DNA of 64,000 bases from Bauldia sp. (GTDB lineage Bacteria; Pseudomonadota; Alphaproteobacteria; Rhizobiales; Kaistiaceae): contig NZ_JAGRLA010000104.1 of the NCBI RefSeq assembly GCF_020442045.1, forward strand, positions 1 to 64,000, read 5' to 3'. Below the pieces are notes generated by a model, which had not been told where the DNA came from, did not search any database, and saw nothing but the letters and a program-made list of their open reading frames with translations. A program made the translations under genes and the position numbers. The stretch's first letter is position 1. Each line of letters opens with the position of its first letter. Of this stretch, positions 44,509 through 53,531 are shown one piece after another.

Positions 44509-45598
44509 GCCATTCCTCCAGGACCTGCTGGTCGGTTTCGGTTCCGATCCGCCGCGCCTTTTCCTCGCGCGCCGCCGCCGGATCGAGACGGCCGAGCGCC
44601 CAGACCGCGGCGCCGCGCACCAGCGGCGCGGCATCGTCAAGGAGATTCATGGCGGTTGGTCTCAGCTCCGTCATGCCGGAATTGCCGATCGCGATCATCA
44701 CGTTGCGAACGAAACGGTCGCGGCCGATCCGCTTGACCGGCGATCCCGAGAAGCGGGCGCGGAAAGCGGCGTCGTCGAGCGCCGCGAACTCGGCCAGCGG
44801 CGGCCCATCGAGGTCGTCGCGGGCGGCGAGCTTCGCCTCGCTGGTGACCCGCGCGAACTTGTTCCACGGACAGACCGCCAGGCAATCGTCGCAGCCGTAG
44901 ATGCGGTTGCCCATCGCCGCGCGGAATTCGCGGGGGATCGGCCCCTTGTTCTCTATGGTCAGGTAGGAGATGCAGCGCCGCGCATCGAGCCGGTAGGGGG
45001 CCGGGAAGGCCGCCGTCGGGCAGATGTCGAGGCAGGCCCGGCAGGATCCGCAATGGTCGATCTCCGCCGCGTCGGCCGGCAGCTCGCAATCGGTGAGGAT
45101 GGCGCCGAGAAAAAGCCACGAGCCGAAGTCGCGGCTGACGAGGTTGGTATGCTTGCCCTGCCAGCCGATGCCGGCGGCGGCGGCAAGCGGCTTCTCCATC
45201 AGCGGCGCGGTGTCGACGAAGACCTTGACCTCGGCCCCGGTCCGAGCCGCGAAACGTCCCGCGACCTGCTTCAGCTTGCCCTTGATCAGGTCGTGGTAGT
45301 CGCGGTTGCGGGCATAGACCGAGATGGTCGCCCGGTCCTTGCGGCCGAGACCGGAGAGCGGGTCGCGGTCCGGTCCGTAATTCATGCCGAGCATGATCAC
45401 GGAGCGCGCGGCGGGCCAAAGCGTTCGGGGCGCCGCGCGGCGCTCGGCCGTTTCCGCCATCCAGGCCATGTCGCCATGCAGGCCCTCGTCAAGGAACTGG
45501 CGGAGCCGCGGCACGGTCTCGGGCACCGCGTCCGGGCGCGCCACCCCGACGACGTCGAAGCCCTCCGCCAGCGCGTCGGCGACCAGCCGCTCCTTCAG
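44495..45598 (-). CDS. queG: Epoxyqueuosine reductase
   Basis: QueG reduces epoxyqueuosine to queuosine in tRNA, using cobalamin and two [4Fe-4S] clusters. Family motifs include [11 protein letters not shown] near the start, [20 protein letters not shown], and the ferredoxin-like cysteines [14 protein letters not shown] and [13 protein letters not shown], then a HEAT-like tail. The N-terminus is uncertain. Conserved sequence begins at [15 protein letters not shown] with no ATG, GTG or TTG in place; a CTG there overlaps the GST stop (CTGA) and would give 367 residues, the normal length. The alternative is the ATG at 45697, giving 400 residues. Confidence 0.9.
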   Translation of the reverse strand: MKERLVADALAEGFDVVGVARPDAVPETVPRLRQFLDEGLHGDMAWMAETAERRAAPRTLWPAARSVIMLGMNYGPDRDPLSGLGRKDRATISVYARNRDYHDLIKGKLKQVAGRFAARTGAEVKVFVDTAPLMEKPLAAAAGIGWQGKHTNLVSRDFGSWLFLGAILTDCELPADAAEIDHCGSCRACLDICPTAAFPAPYRLDARRCISYLTIENKGPIPREFRAAMGNRIYGCDDCLAVCPWNKFARVTSEAKLAARDDLDGPPLAEFAALDDAAFRARFSGSPVKRIGRDRFVRNVMIAIGNSGMTELRPTAMNLLDDAAPLVRGAAVWALGRLDPAAAREEKARRIGTETDQQVLEEWHDID

Positions 45599-46287
45599 AA
45601 GTCGAGATCGGCGTAATGGGTCGCCGGCAGGGCCCCGCGCAACGAATCGGCGAGGATCTCGCGGAAGCTCGGACGCGACTTGACGCGCGCGTACCATTGC
45701 TTCGCCGTCGCGTCTTCCTCCCATGGCACCTCGCCGAGGTAATCCGCACATGACAATTCGGCCGCCGCGGCAAGATCGGCGAAGGTCAGCTCACGCCCCG
45801 CCAGACAGTCCCGCCGCGCGACCAGATACCCGATATAGCGCAGATGATAGCGGATGTTGCTGCGCGCGGCGCGAATCGCGGCGGCATCCGGCGATCCGCC
45901 GCCATTGGCCGACGGCGCCAGCCGCTTCAGCACCTTCTCGGTGACCAGATAGCCGACGACCTCGTCGTCGAGCTTGTCCAGCGCCCAGGAGACGAGGCGC
46001 CGCACCTCCGCCCTGTCGACCGGGCCGGTCGGCATCAGGGTGCTTTCGCCGACCCGCGAGCCGCGGGTTTCCGCCAGGTATTCGGCGATCACCGTCGCGC
46101 CGATGATCGGCCCGTCGGTCTCGTCGACGAAGATCGGCACGGTGCCGGCCGGATTGAGCGCGAGGAGCTGCTCGCTCCGCTCCCAGGGCACGGTTTCGAC
46201 AAGCTCAACCGCCTCGCCGTATTCGGCAAGGATCAGGCGCACATAGCGGCAGCCCGCTGACAGTGGGTGGTGGTACAGGACTGACAT
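45595..46287 (-). CDS. Glutathione S-transferase family protein
   Basis: A 230-residue GST-fold protein: N-terminal thioredoxin-like domain [21 protein letters not shown], then [27 protein letters not shown] (cis-Pro motif and GSH-binding Glu-Ser-like site), and the all-helical C-terminal domain with [14 protein letters not shown]. The active residue is likely Ser in PLSAGCR. Substrate unknown. Its stop overlaps the probable queG start. The start is divergent from uppP, 119 bp away. Confidence 0.88.
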   Translation of the reverse strand: MSVLYHHPLSAGCRYVRLILAEYGEAVELVETVPWERSEQLLALNPAGTVPIFVDETDGPIIGATVIAEYLAETRGSRVGESTLMPTGPVDRAEVRRLVSWALDKLDDEVVGYLVTEKVLKRLAPSANGGGSPDAAAIRAARSNIRYHLRYIGYLVARRDCLAGRELTFADLAAAAELSCADYLGEVPWEEDATAKQWYARVKSRPSFREILADSLRGALPATHYADLDF

Positions 46288-46406
46288 CAGGTGGGAGTAA
46301 GGGAGGAGGCCCCGATCACTTCTTCCTCTCGCGATTCGGCATCGGGTATAGAGACCACCTGCGGCCGGAACAAGGCGATTCGGCATCCTGCATAGGGGGA
46401 AATCCG

Positions 46407-47213
46407 TTGGACGGCACTTCGATCATCGACGCACTGATCCTCGGGGTCATCGAAGGCCTGACCGAATTCATCCCGGTCTCGTCGACCGCCCATATCCTGC
46501 TCGCCGGACGGGCGCTTGGTTTCGAGAATCCGGGCAAGATGTTCGAGGTGCTGATCCAGCTCGGCGCGATCCTCGCCATCCTCGCGGTCTATGCCGGGCG
46601 CCTGATCCAGCTGGTGCGGACCCTGCCAAGCGATCCGAAGTCCCGCCGCTTCGTTGCCGCCGTCTTCCTTGCCTTCCTGCCGGCCGCCGTGCTCGGCGTC
46701 CTCGGCCACCGGATCATCAAGGAGGTCTTCTTCGAATCGCCCCTTCTGATCTGCACGACGCTGATCGTCGGCGGGGTGATCCTGCTGATCGTCGATCGTA
46801 TCAGGTTCGAGCCGCGCTACCACGACGTGATGGATTTCCCGTTGTGGCTGGCGCTCCGCATCGGCTTCTTCCAATGCCTGGCGCTGGTGCCGGGCGTATC
46901 GCGATCGGGGGCGACGATCGTCGGCTCGCTGCTGATGGGCACCGACAAGCGCTCGGCCGCCGAATTCTCCTTCTACCTGGCGATGCCGACCATGGCGGGC
47001 GCCTTCGCCTATGACCTCTACCAGAACCGCGCGCTGGTCACCGGCGACGAGATCGCCCTGGTGGCAATCGGCTTCGCCGCCGCCTTCGTCGCCGCCCTGC
47101 TGGTCGTGCGCTCGCTGCTCGATTTCGTCAGCCGCCACGGCTATTCGCTGTTCGGCTGGTGGCGGATCGCGGTCGGTGCCGCCGGTCTCTACTTCTTCGT
47201 CTATCGCGGCTGA
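46407..47213 (+). CDS. uppP: Undecaprenyl-diphosphatase
   Basis: UppP (BacA) dephosphorylates undecaprenyl pyrophosphate so the lipid carrier can be reused in peptidoglycan and polysaccharide synthesis; overproduction gives bacitracin resistance. The 268-residue polytopic protein has the signatures [17 protein letters not shown] (Glu16, Glu20, His29) and [17 protein letters not shown] with the catalytic Arg, plus about seven further hydrophobic segments. The start is TTG, preceded by AGGGGGA; earlier in-frame codons are not conserved. Confidence 0.95.
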   Translation: MDGTSIIDALILGVIEGLTEFIPVSSTAHILLAGRALGFENPGKMFEVLIQLGAILAILAVYAGRLIQLVRTLPSDPKSRRFVAAVFLAFLPAAVLGVLGHRIIKEVFFESPLLICTTLIVGGVILLIVDRIRFEPRYHDVMDFPLWLALRIGFFQCLALVPGVSRSGATIVGSLLMGTDKRSAAEFSFYLAMPTMAGAFAYDLYQNRALVTGDEIALVAIGFAAAFVAALLVVRSLLDFVSRHGYSLFGWWRIAVGAAGLYFFVYRG

Positions 47214-47227
47214 TCGAACGCCCCCGC

Positions 47228-48202
47228 TCAGGCGGGGCGGCTCTCGTATTCGCCATGCGGGCGGAAGCGGGTGAGATAGGCCGGCAGCATGGCGGCGAGG
47301 CTGGTCGGCCTGATGCCGAAGCTCCCGATCGTCCGCCCCTCGGCGATCGCCGCCTCCGAGACGACGTTGTCGCGCCGGAGCTGGCGGACCTGGTCGAGGG
47401 TCAGCGGCTTGCCCGGCAGATGCTGGCCGATACGGCCCATGAGCCCGGCGACGCCCCATGGCACGGGCACCAGCAGGCGCTTCCGGTCGATTTCACGCAG
47501 CATCATCGTCATGCAGTCGCGGAAGGTCTCGATCTCCGGCCCGCCGAGTTCGTAGGTCGTGCCCGCCCGCGCCTTGCCCTCGACCGAATCGGCGATCGCC
47601 GCGGCGACGTCGCCGACGAAGACCGGCTGGAAGCGCGTTCCGCCGCCGCCGATCAGCGGCAGGCAGAGCGACATCCGCGCCATGGCCGCGAAGCGGTTGA
47701 AGAAATGATCCTCGGGCCCGAACATGATCGACGGCCGCATGATGACCGAGTCGGGCAGCGTCTCGAGCACCGCCTGCTCGCCCCCGGCCTTGGTCCGCGC
47801 ATAGTCGGAATCGGATTCGGGGTCGGCACCGATCGCCGAGACGTGGGTGATCGACGTCAATCCGGCGGCGCGGGCGGCCTCGGCGATGGCACGGGCGCCG
47901 AAGACATGCACCGTCTCGAAGGTCTGGCGTCCGGATGGCGCGAGGATCGCGACGAGGTTGACCACAGCGTCGGCCCCCTCCACCGCCCGGTCGACCGACC
48001 AGCGGTAGCGGAGATTCGCCTGCACCGGCTGGACCCAGCCGACCATGCCGAGCGGCTGGAGATGACCGGCAAGGTCGGGCCGGCGTACCGCCGCCCGGAC
48101 CCGCCAGCCGCGCTTCAGCAGCGCGCGGACGACATGCCGGCCGAGGAAGCCGGATCCGCCGAAGACCGTCACCAGCCCCTTGTCCGCAACCGCGATCGCC
48201 AT
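47228..48202 (-). CDS. NAD(P)-binding protein, complex I NDUFA9-like
   Basis: A 324-residue atypical SDR related to the complex I accessory subunit NDUFA9 of mitochondria. The Rossmann motif FGGSGFLGRHVV is at residues 14-25; further marks are ADAVVNLVAIL, THVSAIGADPESDSDYARTKAGGE (which keeps a YxxxK), MRPSIMFGPEDHF and FQPVFVGDVAAAI. Bacterial relatives may bind NADPH and assist respiratory complex I or ubiquinone metabolism; this is not shown. Converges with uppP, 14 bp apart. Confidence 0.88.
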   Translation of the reverse strand: MAIAVADKGLVTVFGGSGFLGRHVVRALLKRGWRVRAAVRRPDLAGHLQPLGMVGWVQPVQANLRYRWSVDRAVEGADAVVNLVAILAPSGRQTFETVHVFGARAIAEAARAAGLTSITHVSAIGADPESDSDYARTKAGGEQAVLETLPDSVIMRPSIMFGPEDHFFNRFAAMARMSLCLPLIGGGGTRFQPVFVGDVAAAIADSVEGKARAGTTYELGGPEIETFRDCMTMMLREIDRKRLLVPVPWGVAGLMGRIGQHLPGKPLTLDQVRQLRRDNVVSEAAIAEGRTIGSFGIRPTSLAAMLPAYLTRFRPHGEYESRPA

Positions 48203-48318
48203 CCTTTCAGCCTCCGAAAGCCATGCGCCCGAAAAGCGCGCCCAGATGCTAGCCTGTGTATTCGCCCGAGCGCCCGCGGGCAAGCCTGCCGGGGCCTCGG
48301 ACAGCCATCGGCAGCGGC

Positions 48319-49203
48319 TCAGCCGGAATGCACCTGCTGGCGCCCCCAGCCGAGAGCGGGTCCGCCGAAGTCGTCGGCGCAACGCCGCAACTCGTCGTGG
48401 AAGTAGATTTCCAGGGCAAGCCGTATCTCTTCGGTCAGATCATACCGCTTCTGGTTTCGTTTGCTGTCGCGGCCCGAATCAATGTCTTCACCCAGGCTTC
48501 GGTCGTCGAGGCCGAGGAAGTTCAGGATCTTCTTCCGCAGGCCATGGGCATTCGCCCGCAACTCGTCGAAGAAGAAGACGCCGACCTGCTCCGGCGGGAA
48601 GAACCTGCGCCAGCCGCTCACGATCCGCGACGGGAATGAACGCCTCACGACCTCCGGAAGCGACGCGAAAGCGATGACGGCGCCGGGATCGACGATGACC
48701 GGCGTCTGGTCCTTGCGCATCAGCATCGAATATTGCGACCACAGCCGCTCGACCGGATCGCGGGCGATGAAGACAATCTTCAGGTCCGGAAGCCGCCGGC
48801 CGAGCCTTGCGATCAAGTCCGGCTCCAGGGTCGAATAGGCCGGCGTTATGTCCCCGGCGACCGCATCGCCCTTGCCGTCGAACAAGGCGCAATAACGCTC
48901 GATATCGACGACGGGGGGCATGTCGACGAGCTTGACCAGAAAGTCGATGTCGCGCGGCTCGACGGGCGGCCGGTGCTTCCGGCGTTGCTTTTCATTGTAT
49001 CGCGCCGGATTCCGGGCCAGTCGATGCAGTATATCCGCGGCCTTCTCGGCCTGCTTGTCCGGCTCGTCCAGGCAATGCAGCTCCTTGATCGGCGGCATCC
49101 AGACGCGCGGATGCCAGGCGAGTTGATCATAGAGCCATTGGGTGCCGGCTTTCTGGGCGCCGATGCAGACGAAATCCGGCCCGACGCCTCGGTGGGACTT
49201 CAT
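48319..49203 (-). CDS. Sulfotransferase family protein
   Basis: A 294-residue PAPS-dependent sulfotransferase. The 5'-phosphosulfate loop is CIGAQKAGTQWLYDQL (residues 13-28) and the 3'-phosphate site is IVFIARDPVERLWSQYSMLM; ITPAYSTLEPDLI completes the core. It resembles heparan-sulfate/NodH-like carbohydrate sulfotransferases, so a surface polysaccharide, glycolipid or tyrosine acceptor is possible. It stands alone without glycosyltransferases, next to tRNA-Leu. The Shine-Dalgarno is weak, so the start at MKSHRGVGPDF is inferred from the domain. Confidence 0.85.
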   Translation of the reverse strand: MKSHRGVGPDFVCIGAQKAGTQWLYDQLAWHPRVWMPPIKELHCLDEPDKQAEKAADILHRLARNPARYNEKQRRKHRPPVEPRDIDFLVKLVDMPPVVDIERYCALFDGKGDAVAGDITPAYSTLEPDLIARLGRRLPDLKIVFIARDPVERLWSQYSMLMRKDQTPVIVDPGAVIAFASLPEVVRRSFPSRIVSGWRRFFPPEQVGVFFFDELRANAHGLRKKILNFLGLDDRSLGEDIDSGRDSKRNQKRYDLTEEIRLALEIYFHDELRRCADDFGGPALGWGRQQVHSG

Positions 49204-49441
49204 CGGGATCCGGTGATCCGCAGACGGGGTGAGGCCACCGAAACGCCGCCCGGCATGGGGACAAGGCCCAACGTCGCCGGCAACGACGGGACTACGGCGA
49301 GAGGCGGTCTGGTCATGCCTCACAGGTATTGCCCGCGACTCCCGCGGTCAATCCCGCCCGCCGAAAGACCCTCAGCGGCAGCCGGCGCGTCTCCGGACGG
49401 GCGCCGGCATTCAGGTTCGACGGACGACATGCGATGCGAAT

Positions 49442-49526
49442 TGGTGCCCAGGAGAGGACTCGAACCTCCACGCCTTGCGGCACACGGACCTGAACCGTGC
49501 GCGTCTACCAGTTCCGCCACCTGGGC
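49442..49526 (-). tRNA. tRNA-Leu (CAG anticodon)
   Basis: An 85-nt tRNA with encoded CCA end. The acceptor pairs GCCCAGG with CCTGGGC. The D-arm GGCGGAACTGGTAGACGC, anticodon stem CACGG/CCGTG with loop TTCAGGT (anticodon CAG), long variable arm TGCCGCAAGGCG and T-arm with TTCGAGT are all present. The long variable arm marks the Leu class. It reads CUG codons, the main Leu codon in this GC-rich genome. Confidence 0.96.
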
Positions 49527-49839
49527 ACGGCGGCGATAGGTAAGGGCGCGCCGAAACCTTGTCAACGATGCGCTTGATCCGATGCATCGAAGCGCGGGCG
49601 GAGGGCGTCGTTCCAACCGCCGCCTCCGGCGCCGGCCATCCGACTTGCCCGGCGCTCGGCAAGGGCCGGGTGGCCAGGAGTCCCGCGCGCAAACCCGAGC
49701 GATCGTCCCGGTCCCGAACCCGCCGGAGCGGGATCACCGGCGCTTCGTGGCTTGACGGCCGCCCCTGTGGCGGCGTGCCCCGTCTTCCGGCATAACGTCG
49801 GAGATCGCGTTCGGGTCGACGCGCGGGGGGAGGAATGCC
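49527..49839. other. Intergenic region between tRNA-Leu and the zinc dehydrogenase gene
   Basis: A 313-bp stretch. It holds the tRNA-Leu promoter at its left end and a GGGGGGAGG Shine-Dalgarno for the dehydrogenase at its right end. I see no gene, no direct repeat of the tRNA end and no terminator in between. Confidence 0.5.
49537..49565 (-). promoter_or_regulatory. Promoter of tRNA-Leu
   Basis: On the minus strand TTGACA (49565-49560) and TACCTA (49542-49537) are separated by exactly 17 bp, and the mature tRNA begins 10 bp after the -10. A strong match to the housekeeping promoter. Confidence 0.65.
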
Positions 49840-50874
49840 TTGAGACAGATCAGCGTGAAGGGACCGCACACGGTGGCGGTGGAGGATGTGCCGACACCCG
49901 AGACCGGTCCGGACGACGTCCTCATCCGCGTCCTGGCGACCGGCATCTGCGGCACCGACGTCGAGATCGTCCACGGCACCATGCCCTATTACACGCGGGG
50001 CATGGCGAGCTATCCGGTCACGCCGGGCCATGAGTGGGTCGGCGAGGTCGTTTCCCTCGGCGGGAAAGTCAGGGGCTTTGCCGTCGGCGACCGCGTCGTC
50101 GGCGAGTGCAGCATCGGCTGCATGGCCTGCGACCGCTGCCTCAGCGGCAACTATCATCGCTGCCTCGCCCGCGATGAGACGGGAATCCTCCGACGGGCCG
50201 GCGGCTTCGCCGAGTTCATCGCCTTTCCCGCGCTCTTCCTGCACAAGATCACCAGGGATATCGACGTCACCGCCGCCGCCCTGGTCGAACCGACCGCGGT
50301 CGCCTTCAACGGCGTCAAGGCGGCCGGCGTCGGCCCGCGCGACTATCTCGCCATCCATGGCGACGGGCCGATCGGACTCCTGCTGCTGATGGTCGCCAGG
50401 GCCTTCGGCGCCAAGAGGATCGCCATGGTCGGCATGATGCCGGCGCGGCTGAAGGTGGCGGAGACGCTCGGCGCCGACATCGTCATCCAGGCCGACAAGG
50501 AAGACGTCGCCGACGCCCTCGCCCGCGGCGGCGATGGCGCCTTTCCCGATGTCGCGATCGAGGCGACCGGCGTGCCGGCGGCCTCGGCAATGGCGATCAA
50601 CACGGTTTCGCCCGGCGGGCGCGTCGTCCTCCAGGGGATGTGCGGCGGGCAGAAGCTGCCGGATTTCGACCTCGACCAGATCGTCATCAACGACATCTCG
50701 GTAAAGGGCGCGCTCGGCAGCCCCAACATCTGGCCTGACGTCATCGCCCTGATCGAATCGCGACGAGTCGATCCGACCGCGATCGTCACCCACACCCTGC
50801 CGCTCGACCAGTTCGAGAATGGCCTCGGCCTGGTCACCGGGCGCGAGGGGATCAAGGTCGTTATCGCCCAGTAG
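49840..50874 (+). CDS. Zinc-binding medium-chain dehydrogenase (threonine/sorbitol dehydrogenase type)
   Basis: A 344-residue zinc dehydrogenase. Cys37 (GICGTD) and His64-Glu65 (PGHEWVGEV) form the catalytic zinc site, structural cysteines lie in CSIGCMACDRCLSGNYHRC, and the cofactor site is HGDGPIGLLLLMVAR. Substrate is likely a polyol or sugar but cannot be told. The start is TTG behind GGGGGGAGGAATGCC; the nearby ATG is out of frame. It is not obviously part of an operon. Confidence 0.86.
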   Translation: MRQISVKGPHTVAVEDVPTPETGPDDVLIRVLATGICGTDVEIVHGTMPYYTRGMASYPVTPGHEWVGEVVSLGGKVRGFAVGDRVVGECSIGCMACDRCLSGNYHRCLARDETGILRRAGGFAEFIAFPALFLHKITRDIDVTAAALVEPTAVAFNGVKAAGVGPRDYLAIHGDGPIGLLLLMVARAFGAKRIAMVGMMPARLKVAETLGADIVIQADKEDVADALARGGDGAFPDVAIEATGVPAASAMAINTVSPGGRVVLQGMCGGQKLPDFDLDQIVINDISVKGALGSPNIWPDVIALIESRRVDPTAIVTHTLPLDQFENGLGLVTGREGIKVVIAQ

Positions 50875-51022
50875 CGACCCGCCCGGCGGGGGCGGACCGG
50901 CCGGGCGCCGTACCGGTGCCGTCCGGGCCGGGCGGTTCCGTTGTCGGTCCATTAAGGGTATTCCCGGTCAATAGGGCGGCCCGGCAGGGTCCGCGCCGGC
51001 GCGACGATACCGAAAGGACGAT

Positions 51023-51634
51023 ATGACCATCCGCTTCCACAAGGGCGACCTGCCCGATCTTTCGCGATACAGCGGCAGCGTCGCTATCGATACCGAGACG
51101 CTCGGGCTCGATCCCCACCGCGACCGGCTGTGCCTGGTGCAGTTGTCGCCGGGCGACGGCAGCGCCGATCTCGTCCAGATCGCCCGCGGCCAGGCGGAAG
51201 CCCCCAATCTCAGGGCGCTCCTCGAAGACCCGGATATCACCAAGATATTCCACTATGCGCGGTTCGATATCGCGGTTCTTTTCAAGGCCTTCGGCGTGAT
51301 GGCGGGGCCGATCTACTGCACCAAGATCGCCTCGAAGCTGACGCGTACCTACACCGACCGCCACGGCCTCAAGGACCTGGTGAAGGAATTGCTCGACATC
51401 GACATCTCGAAACAGGCCCAGAGCTCCGACTGGGGCGCGGACCAGTTGACCGATGCCCAGCTCGCCTATGCCGCCTCGGACGTTCTCCATCTCCATGCCC
51501 TGAAGGAGAAGCTCGACGAGCGCCTCGCCCGGGAAAGGCGGAGCGAGCTCGCCGCGGCCTGCTTCATGTTCCTGCCGGCCCGCGCCCTGCTCGATCTCGC
51601 CGGCTGGGCGGAAGAGGATATATTTGCCCATTGA
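51023..51634 (+). CDS. rnd: Ribonuclease D-type 3'-5' exonuclease
   Basis: A 203-residue DEDDy exonuclease, only the nuclease domain without the HRDC domains of E. coli RNase D. Asp23 and Glu25 in AIDTETLGL, Asp82 in HYARFDIAVLF, and Tyr149 with Asp153 in LAYAASDVLHL form the active site. In alphaproteobacteria this short form regularly heads the lptC-lptA-lptB-rpoN group. AAAGGACGAT serves as Shine-Dalgarno. The lptC start is 85 bp downstream. Confidence 0.93.
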   Translation: MTIRFHKGDLPDLSRYSGSVAIDTETLGLDPHRDRLCLVQLSPGDGSADLVQIARGQAEAPNLRALLEDPDITKIFHYARFDIAVLFKAFGVMAGPIYCTKIASKLTRTYTDRHGLKDLVKELLDIDISKQAQSSDWGADQLTDAQLAYAASDVLHLHALKEKLDERLARERRSELAAACFMFLPARALLDLAGWAEEDIFAH

Positions 51635-51719
51635 CCGGCGGCGGTTGACGGCGATTGCCGTTCCGCCACCTTAAGTCCACAATGTAGTTGGCATATCTCG
51701 CCTCGATCCGGCAGAAGCC

Positions 51720-52952
51720 ATGACCGATTATTATTATCAGGCGCGATACGACGATCCGTCCGAGGAGGACGATCTTTCCGGGGAAGACCGGCGCCGTCGG
51801 CCACGGCCGGACCCGGCTTACGAATTCCCGGCCGATCGCGACTTCTTCGCGCGGAGGCGGGATTTGCTCGACCTCGTCCCGGCGAGGGACAACCGGCCCG
51901 CTGGCGAAGCGCCCGACGACAGCGACGCCGGCTTTCGCGGGGACGCCGCCGATCCCCGGCTCCCGGCGGTCTATGATCCGGACGCCTCCGCCTACCATGA
52001 CGACGGCTACGTCGCGCGCGACGGGCCCGCCTATGACGCGGCGGGATACGGGGAGACCGAAGCCGCGGACCAATACGACCCGCCCGACTATGACGATGAG
52101 CCGGACTCCGGCCAATCCGGGGATCGCTGGGACGAGCCGGACGTCGACGCCGGCAGCGAGCCCTATGTCCCGCCACCGATGGCCCCTGACCGCGTATCGG
52201 TCGCAGACGCCGGCAGGCAGGCGGCCCGCCGTATCCGCTTCGATCCGACCCAGGAGCGCGGCGCCGGCCACTATTCCGCCGCCCATCGCCACAGCCGGCT
52301 GGTTCGGACGCTCAAATTCGCCCTTCCCGGCATTGCGCTCGCCGGCATCCTCGCCTTCCTTGCCTTCATCCAGTTCGCGCCGGCCCCCGACGACGCGATC
52401 ATCACGCTGTCCGGAATCAACGTCGAATCCGAAAGCGTCACCATGCAGACGCCGCATATCTCGGGCTTCGACGGGACCAAGCGCGCCTACGAGGTCCGCG
52501 CCGCCCACGCGATCCAGGATCTCAGCAATCCCAAAATCGTCACGATGGAAGACATCAATGCACACCTGAGGATGGACGACGGCGAGACGGCGCATCTTCG
52601 AGCGACCACAGGCACGTATAACGACGACACCAAGAAGATGGTGCTCTCGAAGGGCATCTCGCTCGAGACGACCAACGGCTACAAGGCGACCCTCGAGGAC
52701 GCCCAGGTCGACGTCGGCACCAGCCAGATGGCCTCGTCGAACCCGGTAACGATCGTGACCGAGCAGGCGACGGTCAAGGCCAATGCAATGGAATTGAGGG
52801 ATAGCGGCAAGTACATCATGTTCAAGAATGGAGTCACGGTGTTCTTCACACCGCCGCCCGAAAAAGCCGCGGACGACCAGCAGACCGACGCGCCGGCACC
52901 GGCTGCCGAGACACCGGCGGACCCGGCCGCGACGACCGGCGGTTCCACATGA
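51720..52952 (+). CDS. lptC: LptC, LPS export inner-membrane/periplasmic protein with a long acidic N-terminal extension
   Basis: LptC links the LptBFG transporter to periplasmic LptA in LPS export. The C-terminal half is normal: basic HRHSRLVRTLKF, a transmembrane segment (about 200-220, ALPGIALAGILAFLAFI) and the beta-jellyroll with SGFDGTKRAYEVRAAHAIQD. The first 190 residues are unusual: an acidic Tyr/Asp/Pro-rich, low-complexity region (EEDDLSGEDRRRRPRPDPAY, YDPPDYDDEPDSG) on the cytosolic side, doubling the family length. A later ATG (residue 154) would give about 257 residues, still longer than usual. Stop overlaps the lptA start (ATGA). Confidence 0.9.
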   Translation: MTDYYYQARYDDPSEEDDLSGEDRRRRPRPDPAYEFPADRDFFARRRDLLDLVPARDNRPAGEAPDDSDAGFRGDAADPRLPAVYDPDASAYHDDGYVARDGPAYDAAGYGETEAADQYDPPDYDDEPDSGQSGDRWDEPDVDAGSEPYVPPPMAPDRVSVADAGRQAARRIRFDPTQERGAGHYSAAHRHSRLVRTLKFALPGIALAGILAFLAFIQFAPAPDDAIITLSGINVESESVTMQTPHISGFDGTKRAYEVRAAHAIQDLSNPKIVTMEDINAHLRMDDGETAHLRATTGTYNDDTKKMVLSKGISLETTNGYKATLEDAQVDVGTSQMASSNPVTIVTEQATVKANAMELRDSGKYIMFKNGVTVFFTPPPEKAADDQQTDAPAPAAETPADPAATTGGST

Positions 52953-53512
52953 CCGCGTCTCTCATGCGCCATCTCGGCCGCCTCGTCTGCGGCGTCATCC
53001 TCGCCACCGCGCTCGCCCTGCCGGCGGCGGCGCAGTCGACCGACATCTTCAAGGGTTTCTCGGCCAAGGCGAAAGGCGGCCCGATCCAGGTCGATGCCGA
53101 GACGCTGGAAATCGTCGAGCAAGGCAACGAACGGATTTCCACCTTCGCCGGCGGGGTCACCGTCACCCGCGGCAACACGACCATGAAGGCGGCGACGATC
53201 AAGCTCCATTCCGACAAGGACGGAAAGGATCCGAACGGCTTCACGCTGATGGAGGCGACCGGTACGGTCTACGTCAATTCCGGGGACCAGACGGTGACCG
53301 GCCAGCGCGCGGTGGTCGACAACAAGGCGCAGACCATCACCCTTGTCGGCAACGTGGTGCTGAGCCAGGGAAAGAACGTGATCGTCGGCGAGCGGCTGGT
53401 GATCGACATGGCGACCGGCCGCGCACGCGTCGAACAGACGCCCGGCAAGCGCATCCAGGGCGTCTTCTCGCCAGGCGGCATCAAGAAGAACGCGAATTCG
53501 GGCAACCAGTAG
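52949..53512 (+). CDS. lptA: LptA, periplasmic LPS-transport bridge protein
   Basis: LptA forms the periplasmic bridge that passes LPS from LptC to LptD. The 187-residue precursor has a signal peptide (about residues 1-28, LVCGVILATALALPAAA). The OstA beta-jellyroll shows IQVDAETLEIVEQGN, FAGGVTVTRGNTTMKAATIKLH and NVVLSQGKNVIVGERLVIDM. The start overlaps the lptC stop by 4 bp. Confidence 0.94.
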   Translation: MTASLMRHLGRLVCGVILATALALPAAAQSTDIFKGFSAKAKGGPIQVDAETLEIVEQGNERISTFAGGVTVTRGNTTMKAATIKLHSDKDGKDPNGFTLMEATGTVYVNSGDQTVTGQRAVVDNKAQTITLVGNVVLSQGKNVIVGERLVIDMATGRARVEQTPGKRIQGVFSPGGIKKNANSGNQ

Positions 53513-53531
53513 CCTGCCCTCGCCGTCACCG

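Noticed and set aside
49404-49540. Genomic-island attachment site at tRNA-Leu
   Set aside because: No integrase and no direct repeat of the tRNA 3' end were found in the window.
49320-49543. Short open frames across the tRNA-Leu gene (containing RRGLEPPRLAAHGPEP)
   Set aside because: This peptide is the well-known false translation of a tRNA-Leu gene; the cloverleaf and CCA end are intact.
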